64,000 bases of DNA from Bretschneidera sinensis (Eukaryota; Streptophyta; Magnoliopsida; Brassicales; Akaniaceae). Below, one piece after another: positions 44,019-61,095 of the stretch. Both the position numbers and the translations under genes were made by a program. Position 1 is the first letter of the stretch. Each line of letters starts with the position of its first letter. The DNA is taken from the NCBI GenBank assembly GCA_023935145.1, contig CM043705.1, positions 17,264,501 to 17,328,500 of the forward strand. Direction: 5' to 3'. A model generated the notes under the pieces. It ran no database searches. It saw only the letters and a program-made list of their open reading frames with translations, and was not told the DNA's origin.

Positions 44019-46486
44019 TTATGTGTCACTAACCAACTCCTTATTATCCTCAACAAACTCAAGGGAACTAAAATTGGATGGTCTGATCTCTTTCTTAAGA
44101 AATTCATTGAACCACCTTGCTGACGCTTTAGGGTAACGTGTCAAATTATCATCATAATCTAACTAGTATAGGCCAAACCTGATACTGTAACAACCCTTGT
44201 TCCATTCAAAGTTATTCATCAATGACTAGACAAAGTAACCTTTTACATTAACCCTAAAGTGACTGCCAGTAATTATATTGGTGTAATTAGTTGAGAGATT
44301 TAACAAAATATTCAATGATACTGATATACAAATTGAAACTTATACAAAGCCAAATGTTTTCGGGATATGCTTGCATAAGAAAAGACCTTTTAGATCAAAA
44401 GCAAAAAATAAAAAATAAAACCTTAGTTAAACCTCCATAAGTGGAGTATTACAACGGATAGTGGTGGCAAACTTAAAATTTTTTATACAATTATTAATGT
44501 ATTATAAAATTATATTCACATAAATCAAATAATTTATCAAAGATAAGATATAAACTCACCGAATGGCTTCTGAAAGATTAGTAAGATACTCAACATGGTA
44601 CTTTATCCTTACATAATCTCTTAGGAGAATTCGAATCGGTGCCATATCATCATAATTGAAACGATCATATCCTAAATGAATACCATGTCAAAGATAATAA
44701 ATTAATTAGTTGAAATAACCAATTATGTTTTTAACAAGCATTCTCATGATACTTATTTGATTAAATGGCTCACTGTTCTCAGTAATGTATATTGTTGGAT
44801 TGTTGTACTTCCTTGGTGTAATTTACAATATATCTAACACCTTTTAGAAAAACTAGAATTTCTGAAGCCATCTGAAAAAAAAAATAATAATTTTGTTATA
44901 TTACCATGTAACCAAATTATAAACAATGTTTATATATATATAAGCGTGTGTGTATGTTTGCCCACACGTGTTGTAAATGGACAATTATTCTTTTAAGAAA
45001 TTTTCTTGCATATATACCAATGAACCAATAGAATCTCCATCTCTTTCATCTGCAGAAAAAAGAAAAAGAAAATTAAAGTTCATAGGTTTGTCACCAAAAT
45101 CTATATCTTTAATTTTAACTATAGAAAAAGAATTTACCTTTCCATTCAACATGCACATCGGTTGTGTAACTAGGTTTTATCGGATCTACATCATCATCAA
45201 CATTAGTTGCATACTTAGCACCATAGTAATTTATTCCAATATAGTCATAGGATTTCATCAGCATTTTAGACTGCTCTTCAGTAAAAGTTGGTAATCGTTG
45301 TCCAACAATTTTTTTCATGCTTTGTGGATAGTCACCAAACATTTAGGGTTCAAATGCCTGAAAAGAAAAAACATAAAAGAATTTTTATTTTGACCAAAAA
45401 TATATATTATTATCTTTCAAAATAGAATAAAAAAAGTGAAAACAATAAATGAAGAAGGCATGCATATAGATTGATTTTGATGAAACACTTACCAGCCAAA
45501 CATGAAATCAAGGGATCGTATATTATTTTGCCATGCAGGAGAATTAGAGAGAGGTTCAAACCATGCAAGATTAAGTACTATCCCAATCTTGCCATCTTGT
45601 CACTAGAAAATTTTATATACAATGAAATTAAATTTGGATGTGAACTAGTGTTTATATTATTTTTAAAGAAAAGAGTTCAAAAGTACATCTTAACTTATTT
45701 GAGGATAGACATACAAACAAACAACAAAAAAAAAAAATATTATTCATTTAAACCATTAGCGTTGGCACCTTTGCGTATCCATATCAAGTGAGCTAGCAAT
45801 TAATGTTGAGTAGATCATGATTTAACTGCATTTTTGCGTACTTTCTCTCAATTCCTGTACTCTTCTACAGCTGCAGCATGAGCAAGAAGCAGACTATGGG
45901 TAACGATATAAGGTTCAATGCTGGAGTTTCCTCCTTCGCATGAATAATTCCTCCAGTCTGAGCACCTTCCGGATGCTTTTGTGCCTTTGTCATAGCCATC
46001 AACACTGAACTCTCATGGCTCTTTGAAAGTTGCCCAAAGCTTCACTGTCACCATATAATTTGAAGCAAAGACGGGCAAAGTCTCGAAAGTCATCCCTGAA
46101 TAGTAAGACACTTGTTGAAAGAAATATAGGCTAGATCCATAAACTCAGCTTATAGGTAATTGTTGGAATTAATTTTGTTTAGTATATAGTTCATTGCTCA
46201 ATGGAGGCATCTAAATTTTGTATGTGTGCATAGCTTCATATGGTTTCAAAATCAAAATGCACTCATAATCTAACACAAATGGTAAGGCAACAATTAATTG
46301 ATTAATTGTGTAAATAATGTTTCATGGATTAAGGATCTTTTTACTCTTTAAAATCTTTGTGACTGTAAATTATGATTTATGTAAAAGAAACAATTACGTA
46401 CACGACAGTAGAGCCTAGAAAACCACTATACTCCTCTAGAAGTTCTGGAAGATCCCTGTGAAAAAGAGTCATTAAAGGTTGCAAAC
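44019..46486 (-). pseudogene. Beta-glucosidase (GH1) pseudogene, exons 6-13 only
   Basis: Exon-by-exon counterpart of 54163-56625, cut off in intron 5 by the duplication junction at 46700, so promoter, signal peptide and exons 1-5 are missing. Lesions: in exon 6 His-Trp-Asp has become His-Arg-Asp; in exon 7 a 2-bp deletion before the acid/base motif shifts the frame and the motif Asn is changed; in exon 8 a stretch of about six codons is replaced; in exon 9 a 2-bp loss near 45342 breaks the frame; in exon 13 Tyr becomes a TAG stop near 44163 with a 3-bp insertion. The Glu-Asn of the nucleophile motif is still present at about 44780. Confidence 0.92.
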
Positions 46487-46699
46487 CTGCACATTGTATC
46501 ACAATAAAGAATCGTAATTTGATCAATAGCTCAAAACTTAATATTATGTTTTACTGGCCAAGTTCAAAATGAGCTATCCAGTTTGTTCAAAACCTTGAAA
46601 TTTGAATTTACATTTTGGACTTTGGGTTTTTTTATGGTTTGAAATTTGTTGAAAGAAATTATCAACTCTGACTTGATTCAGTTTTTTTATGGGCATATC

Positions 46700-46864
46700 A
46701 CAAGTGGAAGGGTCAGTTGTTTGTGGCAGAGAAGGGAGAGAAGTATCCGGTATGGAAGTGTGGCCTAAACCATGAGATGGAGGGCCACTGTGCTCGACCA
46801 TGGCAGGGCTGGAACAGGCCCTTGACGGCCACCACAAGGGCGACACAAATGTAGACAAGACCAC
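46700..46864 (-). pseudogene. LINE ORF1 N-terminal scrap (copy 2)
   Basis: About 55 codons nearly identical to 23563-23726 (Met-Val-Leu-Ser-Thr-Phe start on the minus strand), fused at 46700 to beta-glucosidase intron sequence. Confidence 0.75.
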
Positions 46865-47187
46865 TAAGGTAGAGAGAAACTATGGCTTTTACTCATCAGG
46901 AACAGCTGTTAGGGTTTTTTTATTTACTCATTAGAGAAGCAGCCACTCACTCAAGCTGGTTGCACCAGTCAAAATTAAAAAAAAAAAAATTAAAATGTTT
47001 ATAGCTTATGAAATTAAATAAGCTCTTATTGTTTTTTAGTTGATTAATTATTTTGGTTGTGGTATGAATATGGGTGATATAATAGGATTTTAAATTGGTT
47101 TTGTTGAGTTTTCTTTTTGCGGCTTAATAAAATTTGAGAAATATAATAAAACAGGGGAACTGTGGAAATTTTTTTAAAAGCTTTGAA

Positions 47188-47302
47188 GTGTGGCCAGGAG
47201 CTACGACCAGTGCGTGAGGTAAAACAGCCAGCAATGGCATTTACCTCAGGTAGTGGTTCTTTCACCTCTGGTTGTAGTTGTTGCATCTGGCTATACTTTA
47301 TT
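47188..47302. repeat. Small foldback, copy 2
   Basis: Counterpart of 24054-24178. Confidence 0.6.
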
Positions 47303-47631
47303 TTGGCGTCGGCCAATAGGTTGGATCAATTGTACTTTATTTCATTGAAGTGTTGTTTTTATGCTATAAATAAATTAACATTTTTTTTTTGTTTTTATGC
47401 AAAATAGGAATAAATCTCAGAGAGTCTACTTAGAGAGAAAATGCATGGCTCATCAATTTTCTCTCCAAAAGAGATTATGTGAGCTTTATTTTTTGGTCGA
47501 GCAGTACAAACATTCGTTACTTCTTCATAGTTGGTCATTCTCAAGGTAACTCATCCGGATTTCCTAATATTTTGGTGAGGTGACTGCTAACCTTCTCACT
47601 TTCTTTTTTTTTTTTTTAAAAAAAAAAAAAA

Positions 47632-47975
47632 ACTAAGATTTGTTCAAATTGTGACAGAGAATGTCAAATTAACTTTAATTTCTTGAACTCTTCTTCCCAA
47701 ATAAGAAGCATGCTACGAGGAGTGAGGATGACTAGCCGACATACAGAATATAGTTTCATATATGATTTGAGAGTAGCATGTATTCACACTTTAATTCAAA
47801 ACTCTATCGTTGGTGTGGGCACATACTACCCTCCAAACATATATGAAATTATATTCATCATATAGGACCACTCGTTGTTTCTGGTAGAGTGCTACTTACT
47901 TAGGAAGAGGAGTTCCAAAAATTTAAAATTAATTTGACATTCTCTTTTACTCTGAAAAAATCTTACTTTTTCTGT
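47632..47975. repeat. Long imperfect palindrome (~340 bp), copy 2
   Basis: Counterpart of 24493-24835, preceded by a poly-T/poly-A run at 47605-47632. Pairing of both outer and inner arms is retained. Confidence 0.75.
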
Positions 47976-50047
47976 CACTGACGGCCAACGTTGTTGATGA
48001 TTCACTACAATATCAACAACAACATATGTTGTCGGTGCCCCATCGCTAATTGGAAATAAAATATTTTTTTCACTGATCATGTAAATTTTAAGTCGCAAAC
48101 GGATCTTGAATTCACAAGGCTGTTTGCAATGGGAAAATCAAAAACGAATTCTGCTGTCGTACAAAATCTAGTTTGCTATAGTGGGAGCACTTTGCCCGAT
48201 GATCTATCATGAATCACCACTTATGTTTGACCCACGTCTGAGAATGCTCACAAAGTGTTAATAGACACTACAAAAAAAGTTTGCATATACGATAAATTAT
48301 CTGCGACGGGTACAAATCAGTAATGGTTATCTGCGATGAGATATGATTTCCGTTGCAAATCAGATTTGCGATTGATTATTCACTCGCAAATAATAAAATT
48401 TCCATCACAAATGTTTTATTTATTTCAGAAAACAAACCTTACATTTTTTTTTTCTTTGAAATTTTTAGTTTTTAACCATTGAAAAGGGTTTCTAGGACAG
48501 ACACGTAGCCATCACAGATAAGTAATAAATTTTTATATCAATTTTGTTTTATTTAATAAATTAAATATTAAAAAAGACTTAAGAGTGATTGAAATTAAAA
48601 TTATCTGCAACAGATATGTCTATCGTAGATGAGAATGAATCCTTAAATTTGCATCTTCCCCCTCTCTCCTCCTTCCCCATTTCCTAGGCACGCCAACCAT
48701 TTCTCTGTCCATTTTTCATCTCCTTCATCTTCCTTAATTTCTCTCTTTCTTCCTTTTTTTTTCTTTCCCTTTTTCCTCCTTTTCCCTGCAATTCTTCTTT
48801 TTCTTTCTCACTGCAAAATCTCTCCCCTAACCCTCTTTTCTTCTCTCTCTAAACAGTTTTTCTGCCACCACTACGCCGCTGCCACCACGGAGCCTCCTCC
48901 ACCATTGCAAGTAAATCTCCTCTCTCAAATATTTAATTTATTTAAGATTAATTTGTTTTCCATTATTTTACTCATTTTCAGTTTAAATTAAAATCAAATG
49001 TCTAATTCATTTTACATTCTTGGAACTGATTTGTTTCCAAAATTAATAATTTGTTTTGTTAGTTAAATTAATAAAATCTGTATTTTAAATTGATTTATTT
49101 GTTTTCACTGCTTGATTGAACTCTAAAATGTTTAGTTGATTATTTCTAGCATGAACTCTGACATGTCATTAGAATCAGGCATTACTAGGCCCATTAGTAA
49201 GAAAGAGGTCATAATGTATGACCTAGGCCCATTTGATAATTAGATAGTTATTTTAATATAAAGGGATTGGGTTCAGATAACTATTTTATTAGTAGCACAG
49301 CCCAATTACTAAGTTATAGATTGTTAATTAACACTTGATTTTCCTATATTAATTTAATCAAATTGGGAATATTTTTTTTTTCATATTCCTTTATCTTTCT
49401 TATATTATTTATTTGCATATATCATGCATTGCATCTTATTTTAGATCGCTCGTCCAAAGATTATTGAGCGACACAAATGTGCTTGTTTCTTACAAATTCA
49501 TATGTAGAGTGTTTGTGTTCAAATAATCTTTGGATTGTCCCGTGTGGACAGTTTAGGAATACGTCACTTGTATTGCATTTATTAATTTCTTTCTTGTCTT
49601 ATTCTGATAATGTTTCAGCAGTACCTCTCCTTGTTCTCTAGGTATATACTAAATCTGGCGTTATCTCCTTCAAGTGATAACCCCAAATTTAAGTCATGTA
49701 CTTGAAGAACTACAGGGTGGAGCTATCAAAAATTTTTCGAAATGAAATGGAATAGGAGTCATTAAATGCAATAAGGATGACCCATTCCTGAATCGGTGAG
49801 TATCTTTACCTTTTAGTGAATTGAAAAATGTGGTTAGAAAGCATCAACATATGTGATATTCATATATAATTAGTTTTTTTTTTTAATTTCTTAAGCGCTA
49901 ATACTTTATCATTTATTTTTCTCAGGTTTACATGATCTATCAGTGGTACTCACTTCTTCTTCTATGCTTCAGTACAAATCACGTTGATTAGGTATGCAAA
50001 CTGTAACTTGTCTATGCCATTAATTTAATTAGCTTTCAGTTATTTGA

Positions 50048-51229
50048 GTATGAATAATTTTTTGTATGTATACAATATAATTCCTCATGTAATCTTACCT
50101 TGCACTATTGAATAAAAAAAGAGTAACATAATGCACCAAAAATAAGGTTTTTAAATTAGTTTGTCTTATGAACATGAGATAACTGAGATATCATTTTGAA
50201 ATGGCAAAAGGATCTCATGCAAAGCATTTTCTGTGGGTGGAACAAAAGTCCTTTGTAAATGATTTTCTTAGAATCACTAATGCTGTAATTAAGGATAAAT
50301 AATTCAATGGGCTAAATTTTTGGGCCAAAAAAAATTCTTTTGATATAGTAAACCATGTGGAGCTTCTCTCCTATTGGTAACCTTTGTACTTGAGTCGCAC
50401 CCACTGGTATGTTTTTTTCATTCATACATTTTTGTTTATAAAAAAAAAAATTTGTTTGTCTCATAAATCTTAAATTATTTCATTATTTTGAGTTATATCT
50501 GTTAGTTAATTATAAATTTGAATAACTTCGAAAGCCAATACAGTTTTAGTATTTGAAATGATGTTAGTTGATTGGAGTTGGATAAACTGCCGGGTTGTGC
50601 GTAATGTCATATAAAAAGAATTTAGGAATAGAGTTGAACAATTCCTTAGCTTCACCTTTAGTAATAAACATTATCTCTATAGGGGAACTATTCGATGTAC
50701 TTGCATGGTTTGTAGCAACAATAAGTTTTTGAAGAGAGAGGTGGTTACCGTGCATCTATACAAGAAGGGTTTTGTTAGAAATTATAAGAGATGGACTCTA
50801 CACGGAGAGTTCCCTTTATATAGGGGAATGTTCGATGAGCCGAATTAATGGTGAGGGGGAAGGATTCAGAGGGAGGAATCTGATGGGAGACATGGTAATG
50901 AATAATGTTAGTCCTTGTTTTTTATTGGATTGTTGAGGAGGCCCCAAATGGTGTTGCTGCTAAGTTTTATGATTTATTAAGATATTCTGATGAGTCGTTA
51001 TGCGAACTAGGGCTAAATAAATCAGATTTGAATGCGTGGACCAAGCATTGGATGGAGCAGCAAGATTAGGATAAAATTCATGACCTCTAGGCGACGGATG
51101 GTTGGGAGAGGCACAAACAGACTACATCATCTAAAAGGCAAACAAAAGATGATCTTGTCCACCATGTTGGAGGGTCAATCAGTGTACAAGAACATGCGGA
51201 ATGAATGATAAACAAACTGATCTACTTGA
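50048..51229 (+). pseudogene. CACTA transposase segment present only in copy 2
   Basis: 1182 bp flanked by TATTTGA (50041-50047) and TACTTGA (51223-51229); copy 1 has a single TACTTGA at 26914-26920. It contains transposase-like blocks: His-Leu-Tyr-Lys-Lys-Gly-Phe-Val-Arg-Asn-Tyr...Trp-Thr-Leu-His-Gly-Glu (about 50752-50810), Ala-Ala-Lys-Phe-Tyr-Asp-Leu-Leu (about 50958-50981) and Gly-Gly-Ser-Ile-Ser-Val-Gln-Glu-His-Ala-Glu (about 51172-51200). These continue naturally into the exon at 51299, which favours loss from copy 1 rather than insertion in copy 2. Confidence 0.5.
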
Positions 51230-51984
51230 TGTTGGTATACTATATGTGATTATAGTTTTAGTTTTATACTTAATGCAAATTTCATTTCAATGTGCAGTAC
51301 ATAGAATTGGGAAGAAAACCTACTATTTTAGAGGTCTTCAACGAGACCTACATAGCCAAGGAGACTAGGGATTACATTGATCGAAAGTCCTGAGTAGTAA
51401 GTTTACGCGTCTATTTTTCTATAACTATATCAACTTTATGTCAACCAACTTAATTACTAGTGTCTTTTCATTTAATTATCTAATTTATCAAACTAATGCA
51501 TTGATTTGGATTATAACAGTCCTATAGTTAGGCTATCATCTATAAATATGGTGACGATCTGTTTACCTAGAAAGAGTTGGTCGTCGAATAGTGGTTAGTG
51601 GCGTCAAAGGGAATGGAAAAGAGCTGCTTATATGGCTTAGGTGATAATGTTGACTCTGATACTGTGCTCTAGAAATCACACGACTATTGTTCGTCCTACA
51701 ATCCAACTTCCTCAAGGATTCCACGCTCATATCCTGACAACACTAATATACAACTACAGATCAAGATGGAGGTGAACCACTAAGTGTAGTAGATGGAGCA
51801 ACGAATGGAGAAGAAAGAACAACAGATATAGCAGTAGATGAATGAGAGCATACAACATAAGATATATGGCATTCCACCTCCACATGTACCTCCACCTCCA
51901 CCTTCGAATGTAAGAACTAAACACTTTTCAAACTTTTGAATTAAAATTTTATTACCATTATGTGCACGAGTAATTTCCATATCA

Positions 51985-53330
51985 TGTTAACACTTAGTGG
52001 TTTTAGGTGTTTTACGTTCGAACATCTTACACTTAGTGGTTTTAGGGACTTAAATATGAAATACTCATCCCATGGACGAGCCCGAGATATGGGCATATCT
52101 GTAATGTAGAAAATGAGTTGTGAGAATAAACCAAATCGGATTTGGATCACTGGCTTGGACTTTAGGAGAGAAAGTAAGTGTTTTAGGTCCAAATCGTTAA
52201 CACTTAGCGGTTTTAGTGGCAAAAATGTGAAATATTCGTCCCGTGGATAAACCAAGGATATCAGTATGTCCTCAATTGGATTCGCATGACCAGTTTGTAT
52301 TTTAGGAGAGAAAGTAGGCATTTTAAGTTTAAACGATTAACACTTTGTGGTTTTAGGGGCAAAAATGTGAAATACTTGTCCTGTGGATGAGACAAGGATA
52401 CCAACATGTCTGTAACGTACAAAATGGGTTATGAAGACAAACCAAATCAAACTTATATCACCGGTTTCGATTTTAGGAGAGAAAGTAGATGTCTTAGGTC
52501 CAAATCGTTAACATTTAGTGGTTTTAGGGGCAAAAATGTAAAATCTCATCTCGTTGACGAGCTAGAGGTACCGACATGTCCGTAACATAGAAAGTGAGAT
52601 ATGAGAATACATTGAATCGGATTAGATCTTTGTTTTGCTTTTTTGGAAGGAAAGTAGGTGTTTTAGGTCCAAACCGTTTACACATAGTGGTTTTAGGGGT
52701 AAAACAATGAGATACTCACCTCATCGATTAGCTGGAAGTACAAACATGTCCGTAACATAAAAAGTCAGTTATCAGAATAAACCAAATTAGATTAGGATTA
52801 CCAGCTTTGATTTTAGGATAGAAAGTAAGCGTTTTGGGTCTAAACCATTAACACTTGGTGGTTTTAGGGGGAAAAATGTGAAATGCTCATTCCGTGGATG
52901 AGTCGAGCATACCGATATATTCGTAACATAGAAAATGAGTTGTAAGAATGAACTGAATCATATTCAGATCATCCATTTGGATTTTAGGAGAGAAAGTATG
53001 CATTTTAGGTCCAAACAGTTAATACTTAGTGGTTTTAGGGGTAAATGTGTGAAATACTCGTCTTGTGGATGAGTCGGGATACTAACACGTCTTTAACGTA
53101 GAAAATGAGTTGTGAGAACAAACAAAATCAGCCTCAGATGATCGGTTTTGATTTTGGGAGAGAAAGTTAGCGTTTTATGTCCAAACAGTTAACACTTAAT
53201 GGTTTTAGGGGTAAAAATGTGAAATACTCATCCTGTGGATGAGCCGGGAGTACCAACATATCCGTAACGTAGAAAGTGAGGTTTCAGAACAAACCGAATA
53301 GGATTCAAATTATTGGTTTGGATTTGAAGG
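51985..53330. repeat. 172-bp tandem repeat array, copy 2
   Basis: Counterpart of 41855-43230, about 8 units, with one unit shortened by roughly 30 bp near 52268. Confidence 0.88.
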
Positions 53331-54162
53331 GAGAAATGATCTTTAAACTTTATAATTATGTTTAATCATTTTTATGTAATTAGTTAATATCATATGTCTC
53401 GCTTTACTGCGTATCTTATAATTTTATTATAACTTCTTTTGCAAGATGCTTTTGATGGAGGAGCAGAAGATCCGAGAGATGATGACAACGTGTACTGCCC
53501 TGGACACGTACTACCCGAACCTGTTTGGATTATGATGGGCGCCTATCTAAATTTTCTCGAGACCTTTTTATTTTGTTGTAATGTTCTGAATATTATTGGT
53601 GGAAATTGAATTTTGTAGGATTTATATTATTATTGATGATTTAATTTTATTAATGCTGATAAAAATTGAGTAAAATTGTAAAAATGCTCTATTTAAATCT
53701 TTCATTTTTAATTTAACGGGTTTCTTTATTATAAAACAAAATTAAGCAGGGATTTAAAAAAAAATCAAAAACATTAATTATACTGATTGTAAAAAATTGA
53801 GGGTGTCCAAGTTAAATATTTTGTAGAAGTATTCATTATTCAAGTTATATATTCTCAACTTATGGCCCATGTTAATACTTTGTAAGCTTGTTCAAATCTT
53901 GAGCATTAGAATTATCTTCCAATAAATATTTACTCCTTTGATTTTCTAATAACTATAGACATTACTTTATCCATATCACGTTTGTACCGTAAAAAAGAAG
54001 AAAACACATCATAAGTTCGAGATAATGTCATAAAATAGCGTTACATAATTTATTTAGATTCAAGTGTCATTATTGGGTGACCATAACCCAATATTTATTT
54101 TACAATACTCATCGTGTATGAGATATATAGCAGTTATTATTACGAGTGACTCACTCATATAC

Positions 54163-58247
<4,085 letters not shown>

Positions 58248-58330
58248 GATTTATGCAGCTTCTAGTTTCTAAACTTATGGAAGACTAAGCAAATGCTTGT
58301 GTGGTTTCTGGTCTCAGCGCAAGTGCCCGT

Positions 58331-58338
58331 TTATATAG
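58331..58338 (-). promoter_or_regulatory. Putative TATA box of the beta-glucosidase gene
   Basis: The minus strand reads CTATATAAAC about 85 bp upstream of the ATG at 58247, giving a plausible 5' UTR of about 50 bp. Confidence 0.6.
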
Positions 58339-58444
58339 AAGCTCAAAACCAAAGTTTATAAATAAAATATTGGATGGTTTGATTTTGTGGGGAAGCATTC
58401 ACTGAGGCCTTCACAAAATGAATTATTAATGCATAAGTTATATC

Positions 58445-58447
<3 letters not shown>

Positions 58448-58515
<68 letters not shown>
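58448..58515. repeat. (AT)n microsatellite, about 34 units
   Basis: Uninterrupted AT run 200 bp upstream of the beta-glucosidase start. Confidence 0.95.
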
Positions 58516-58518
<3 letters not shown>

Positions 58519-60514
58519 TGAACCACAAAACAGGAAAACAAAAATATTCTTAAGAGAGATATTAGCTCGAAGTGGATTCTACACTAGTACTTTAGGGTAC
58601 CAAATTACTTTTGATCGGGTAGTGATCAATAATTTTTTCTTCAAATAATGAAAAACTCAAATGAATCAAAATTCTTTGGAATTGCCGAACTGGGATTTGT
58701 AGGGCGTTTTTTACTTCGAAAGAGTAATTTTTTACTTACTGTATAACTAGAGTAGAGGCAACAAGAAAAAAAAAATAAACAGGTCATTTTAATAAATTAA
58801 TTATCGGTACAAAGAAATATAAAAATTTTAAGGTTTTCAGTGAGAATAGATCCTCAAATAGTATCCCAATCAACTCGTTTTTGGCTTAATTATGTCATGC
58901 CATTTGTGGCTATTTAAATATTTATTTATTCACATTTTATATATATTGAAGGAGAAAAGATCAATTTTTCTTAGCGCTACGAGTTAAGATTAGTGAAGTA
59001 AAGATCAGTTTTTTCTTTTCTTTTCTCTCTATTTTTTTTTTCATTTTTTTTTAATCTCAAATCTTTCCCCTATCTAATCATAGTCAAAATGTTTAAATCG
59101 ATATAAAATTTCTTGGTAGAAGACTCCACATTTACTGACTAAATTAAATGGGGATGACAGTGCACTTGTTCTAACTAGAGGTAAGGTGCAGTGTACGGCA
59201 ATTAAATTTTAAAATGAAAAAGATGGATTATCTACTAATTGGCATAAGTGCATTATCAACCACAGTTAATTTGGTAGTAATTAATTATATTTATCGATCA
59301 AAACTTTCCTATCCACATAAGATAAGATGGGAAATATTTACTGAAATTAATAATGAGAGGTCAAATTAAATTAATTGCCGTACACTCCAACTTATCTCAA
59401 ATGATTGGAGCAAGTGCATTATCAAACACAGTTAATTTGGATAGTAACTGGGATTGTTCTAATCCATGGTATATGATTAAGCTTAGAAAGTGAGCGACAG
59501 ATAATTAAATAAGAGAGAAAAAATTAAAAAAAATGCAAGACAATAAATAAATGGGTGGCAAAGAGGGGATTACCCACCAGTGAATATGGAGGAGTGGCAG
59601 CTGAGGATGGTGGTGATGTTGTTGGTGTCTGGTTAGAGGGGGCGTTGAGAGAAAGACAGACAGAGGCGGTGAGGTTGAGATGTAGAGAGCATGAAAGAGA
59701 GCTCACCGGTGAGGGTTAGGTGAGAAAGAGAGTGATGTTAGAATTACCTCTTAACGTGGGCTTACATTACTTGTAGGCTTTAGCATTTTGTCACAAATCA
59801 AATTAAATGTTGGTCTATCAAATGAGATTTAAAGAAAGCCTAATAGATAAATCTATTTTTGGTGGGCCAAATACTCTAATATGTCTGGGCTAACTAGTGT
59901 ATACTATAGTTGTCCTTTGAGTGTTTGATGAATGAGCCATTGGATCAGTATATAAAAGATAAGTTAGGTCCCTCTTATTTTCAACCTTAGAGACATCATA
60001 TTCTCTACACCTTAGGAATAGCCACCTATTGACATTATGTGTGCTAAAAGATAACCATGGAGATGAAGATAATAGTATTTCCTAACGGATATAGCTTCAT
60101 CACTTCTGTTCACTAAAGACTTCCGCTGCGCTATAAAAATAGAGTCAAGGGTCTAAGATATTTATTATTTACTTTCTATCTATATTTATGTGTTTTCTAC
60201 TCATATGTGGATTCATGAGGATTAAGGATATTCAAATTGAATTCCTACAAGTGATTTGAGACGAGGATCGGTAATCATGATTTGTATGAGAGAAAAACAT
60301 CAAATCATGGATTGGGGTTTAGGGACTTAATCTCGTATGCGGCCATGTTTCTGTCACTAATGGGATTAATTTCAATTTCTAGCCCCCAATGTAAATATTT
60401 CAAATTTTCGTAGATAGAAAAATAATTTCAAATTTTTTAAACAAGCAAAGACAAATACCAAAGCTGATTTTTTTTGTCTTATCAGTGTAGAATATGTGTC
60501 TGTCGCATAATCCT
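58516..60514. other. Intergenic, no gene recognised
   Basis: AT-rich. Two near-repeats of AGTGCATTATCAA(C/A)CACAGTTAATTTGG occur at about 59247 and 59411. The 60-codon minus frame at 59524-59706 is Ser/Pro/Thr-rich and lacks gene context. Confidence 0.5.
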
Positions 60515-60670
60515 GTTACAACTAATAACCACCAGTGACGGAATTGTCTAATGAGCACTTTTCTTTGAGGGTGTCATCTTAAAACAAGAGGCGAAGCAGT
60601 TGCTTGGGCACATCTGGACCATGGCCAGGCCAAACTATTGTACAAAAAGCTTCCAAGCTTAATCTATATT

Positions 60671-60705
<35 letters not shown>

Positions 60706-60780
60706 TCATTCTTAATGTAAGTATGTATCCCTTGCAACTTTTTAATGGATGAAACTTTCCATCACATTTCATTTCGCATG
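60515..60780. repeat. Diverged direct repeat, unit 1
   Basis: GTTACAACTAATA...CAGTGACGGAATTG...GATGAAACTTTCCAT; the second unit follows at an offset of about 292 bp. Contains an internal (TA)n at 60675-60702. Confidence 0.75.
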
Positions 60781-60806
60781 CTCACTTTTTTCTGTGGCGA
60801 AAATAT

Positions 60807-61095
60807 GTTACAACTAATAGGCATTAGTGACGGAATTGTGTTTGTCGCTGATGAGCACCTTTTTTAGAGTGCATAATCTTAAAACTATAGGTGAAGTAGT
60901 TGCCTAGGCACATCTGTAGGTGTCTTGGCACATCTGGGCCACGGCCCAGGCCAAACTTATGTACAAAAACCTCAGTCAATAATATTTTTCGTATGGCTCA
61001 CTGGCCAAGATTAATCTATATTACTTTGCATATATCTATCAAGACTTATGCTTATAGTAGGTATAACTTTTTAATGGATGAAACTTTTCATTTTC
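60807..61095. repeat. Diverged direct repeat, unit 2
   Basis: Same landmarks as 60515-60780, with a short internal duplication of GGCACATCTG (60908, 60930). Non-coding. Confidence 0.75.

Larger units (their letters stand above)
23563..46699. repeat. Tandem segmental duplication, copy 1
   Basis: Sequence order is LINE ORF1 scrap, foldback elements, CACTA remnant, 172-bp array and the beta-glucosidase 3' half, then the junction with copy 2 at 46700. Removing the 14.1-kb retrotransposon insertion leaves about 9.0 kb, matching copy 2 less its extra 1.18 kb. Homologous landmarks: 23563/46700, 24493/47632, 25128/48266, 26995/51299, 41588/51746, 43450/53530, 44019/54163. Confidence 0.92.
48266..53620 (+). 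mobile_element. CACTA (En/Spm) transposon remnant, copy 2
   Basis: Begins CACTACAAAAAAAG at 48266, a CACTA-type terminus, with subterminal GCGACGG/GTTGCAAAT repeats to about 48420. It includes a CT-rich tract (48655-48905), a Tnp2-like piece, the Ptta/En/Spm transposase exon (about 51299-51392), the 172-bp array and a last exon near 53446-53560. The 3' terminal inverted repeat was not found, so it is either truncated or decayed. No full frame survives. Confidence 0.65.

Noticed and set aside
45115..45342. Separate small gene on the minus strand
   Set aside because: It is exon 9 of the beta-glucosidase pseudogene, matching 55277-55460 with frame-breaking changes.
50564..50755. Minus-strand open frame of 63 codons within the copy-2-only segment
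   Set aside because: The plus strand there carries transposase-like motifs; the minus frame has no recognisable feature or counterpart.
59524..59706. Minus-strand open frame of 60 codons, Ser/Pro/Thr-rich
   Set aside because: No homologous motif, promoter or splice context; composition is low-complexity.
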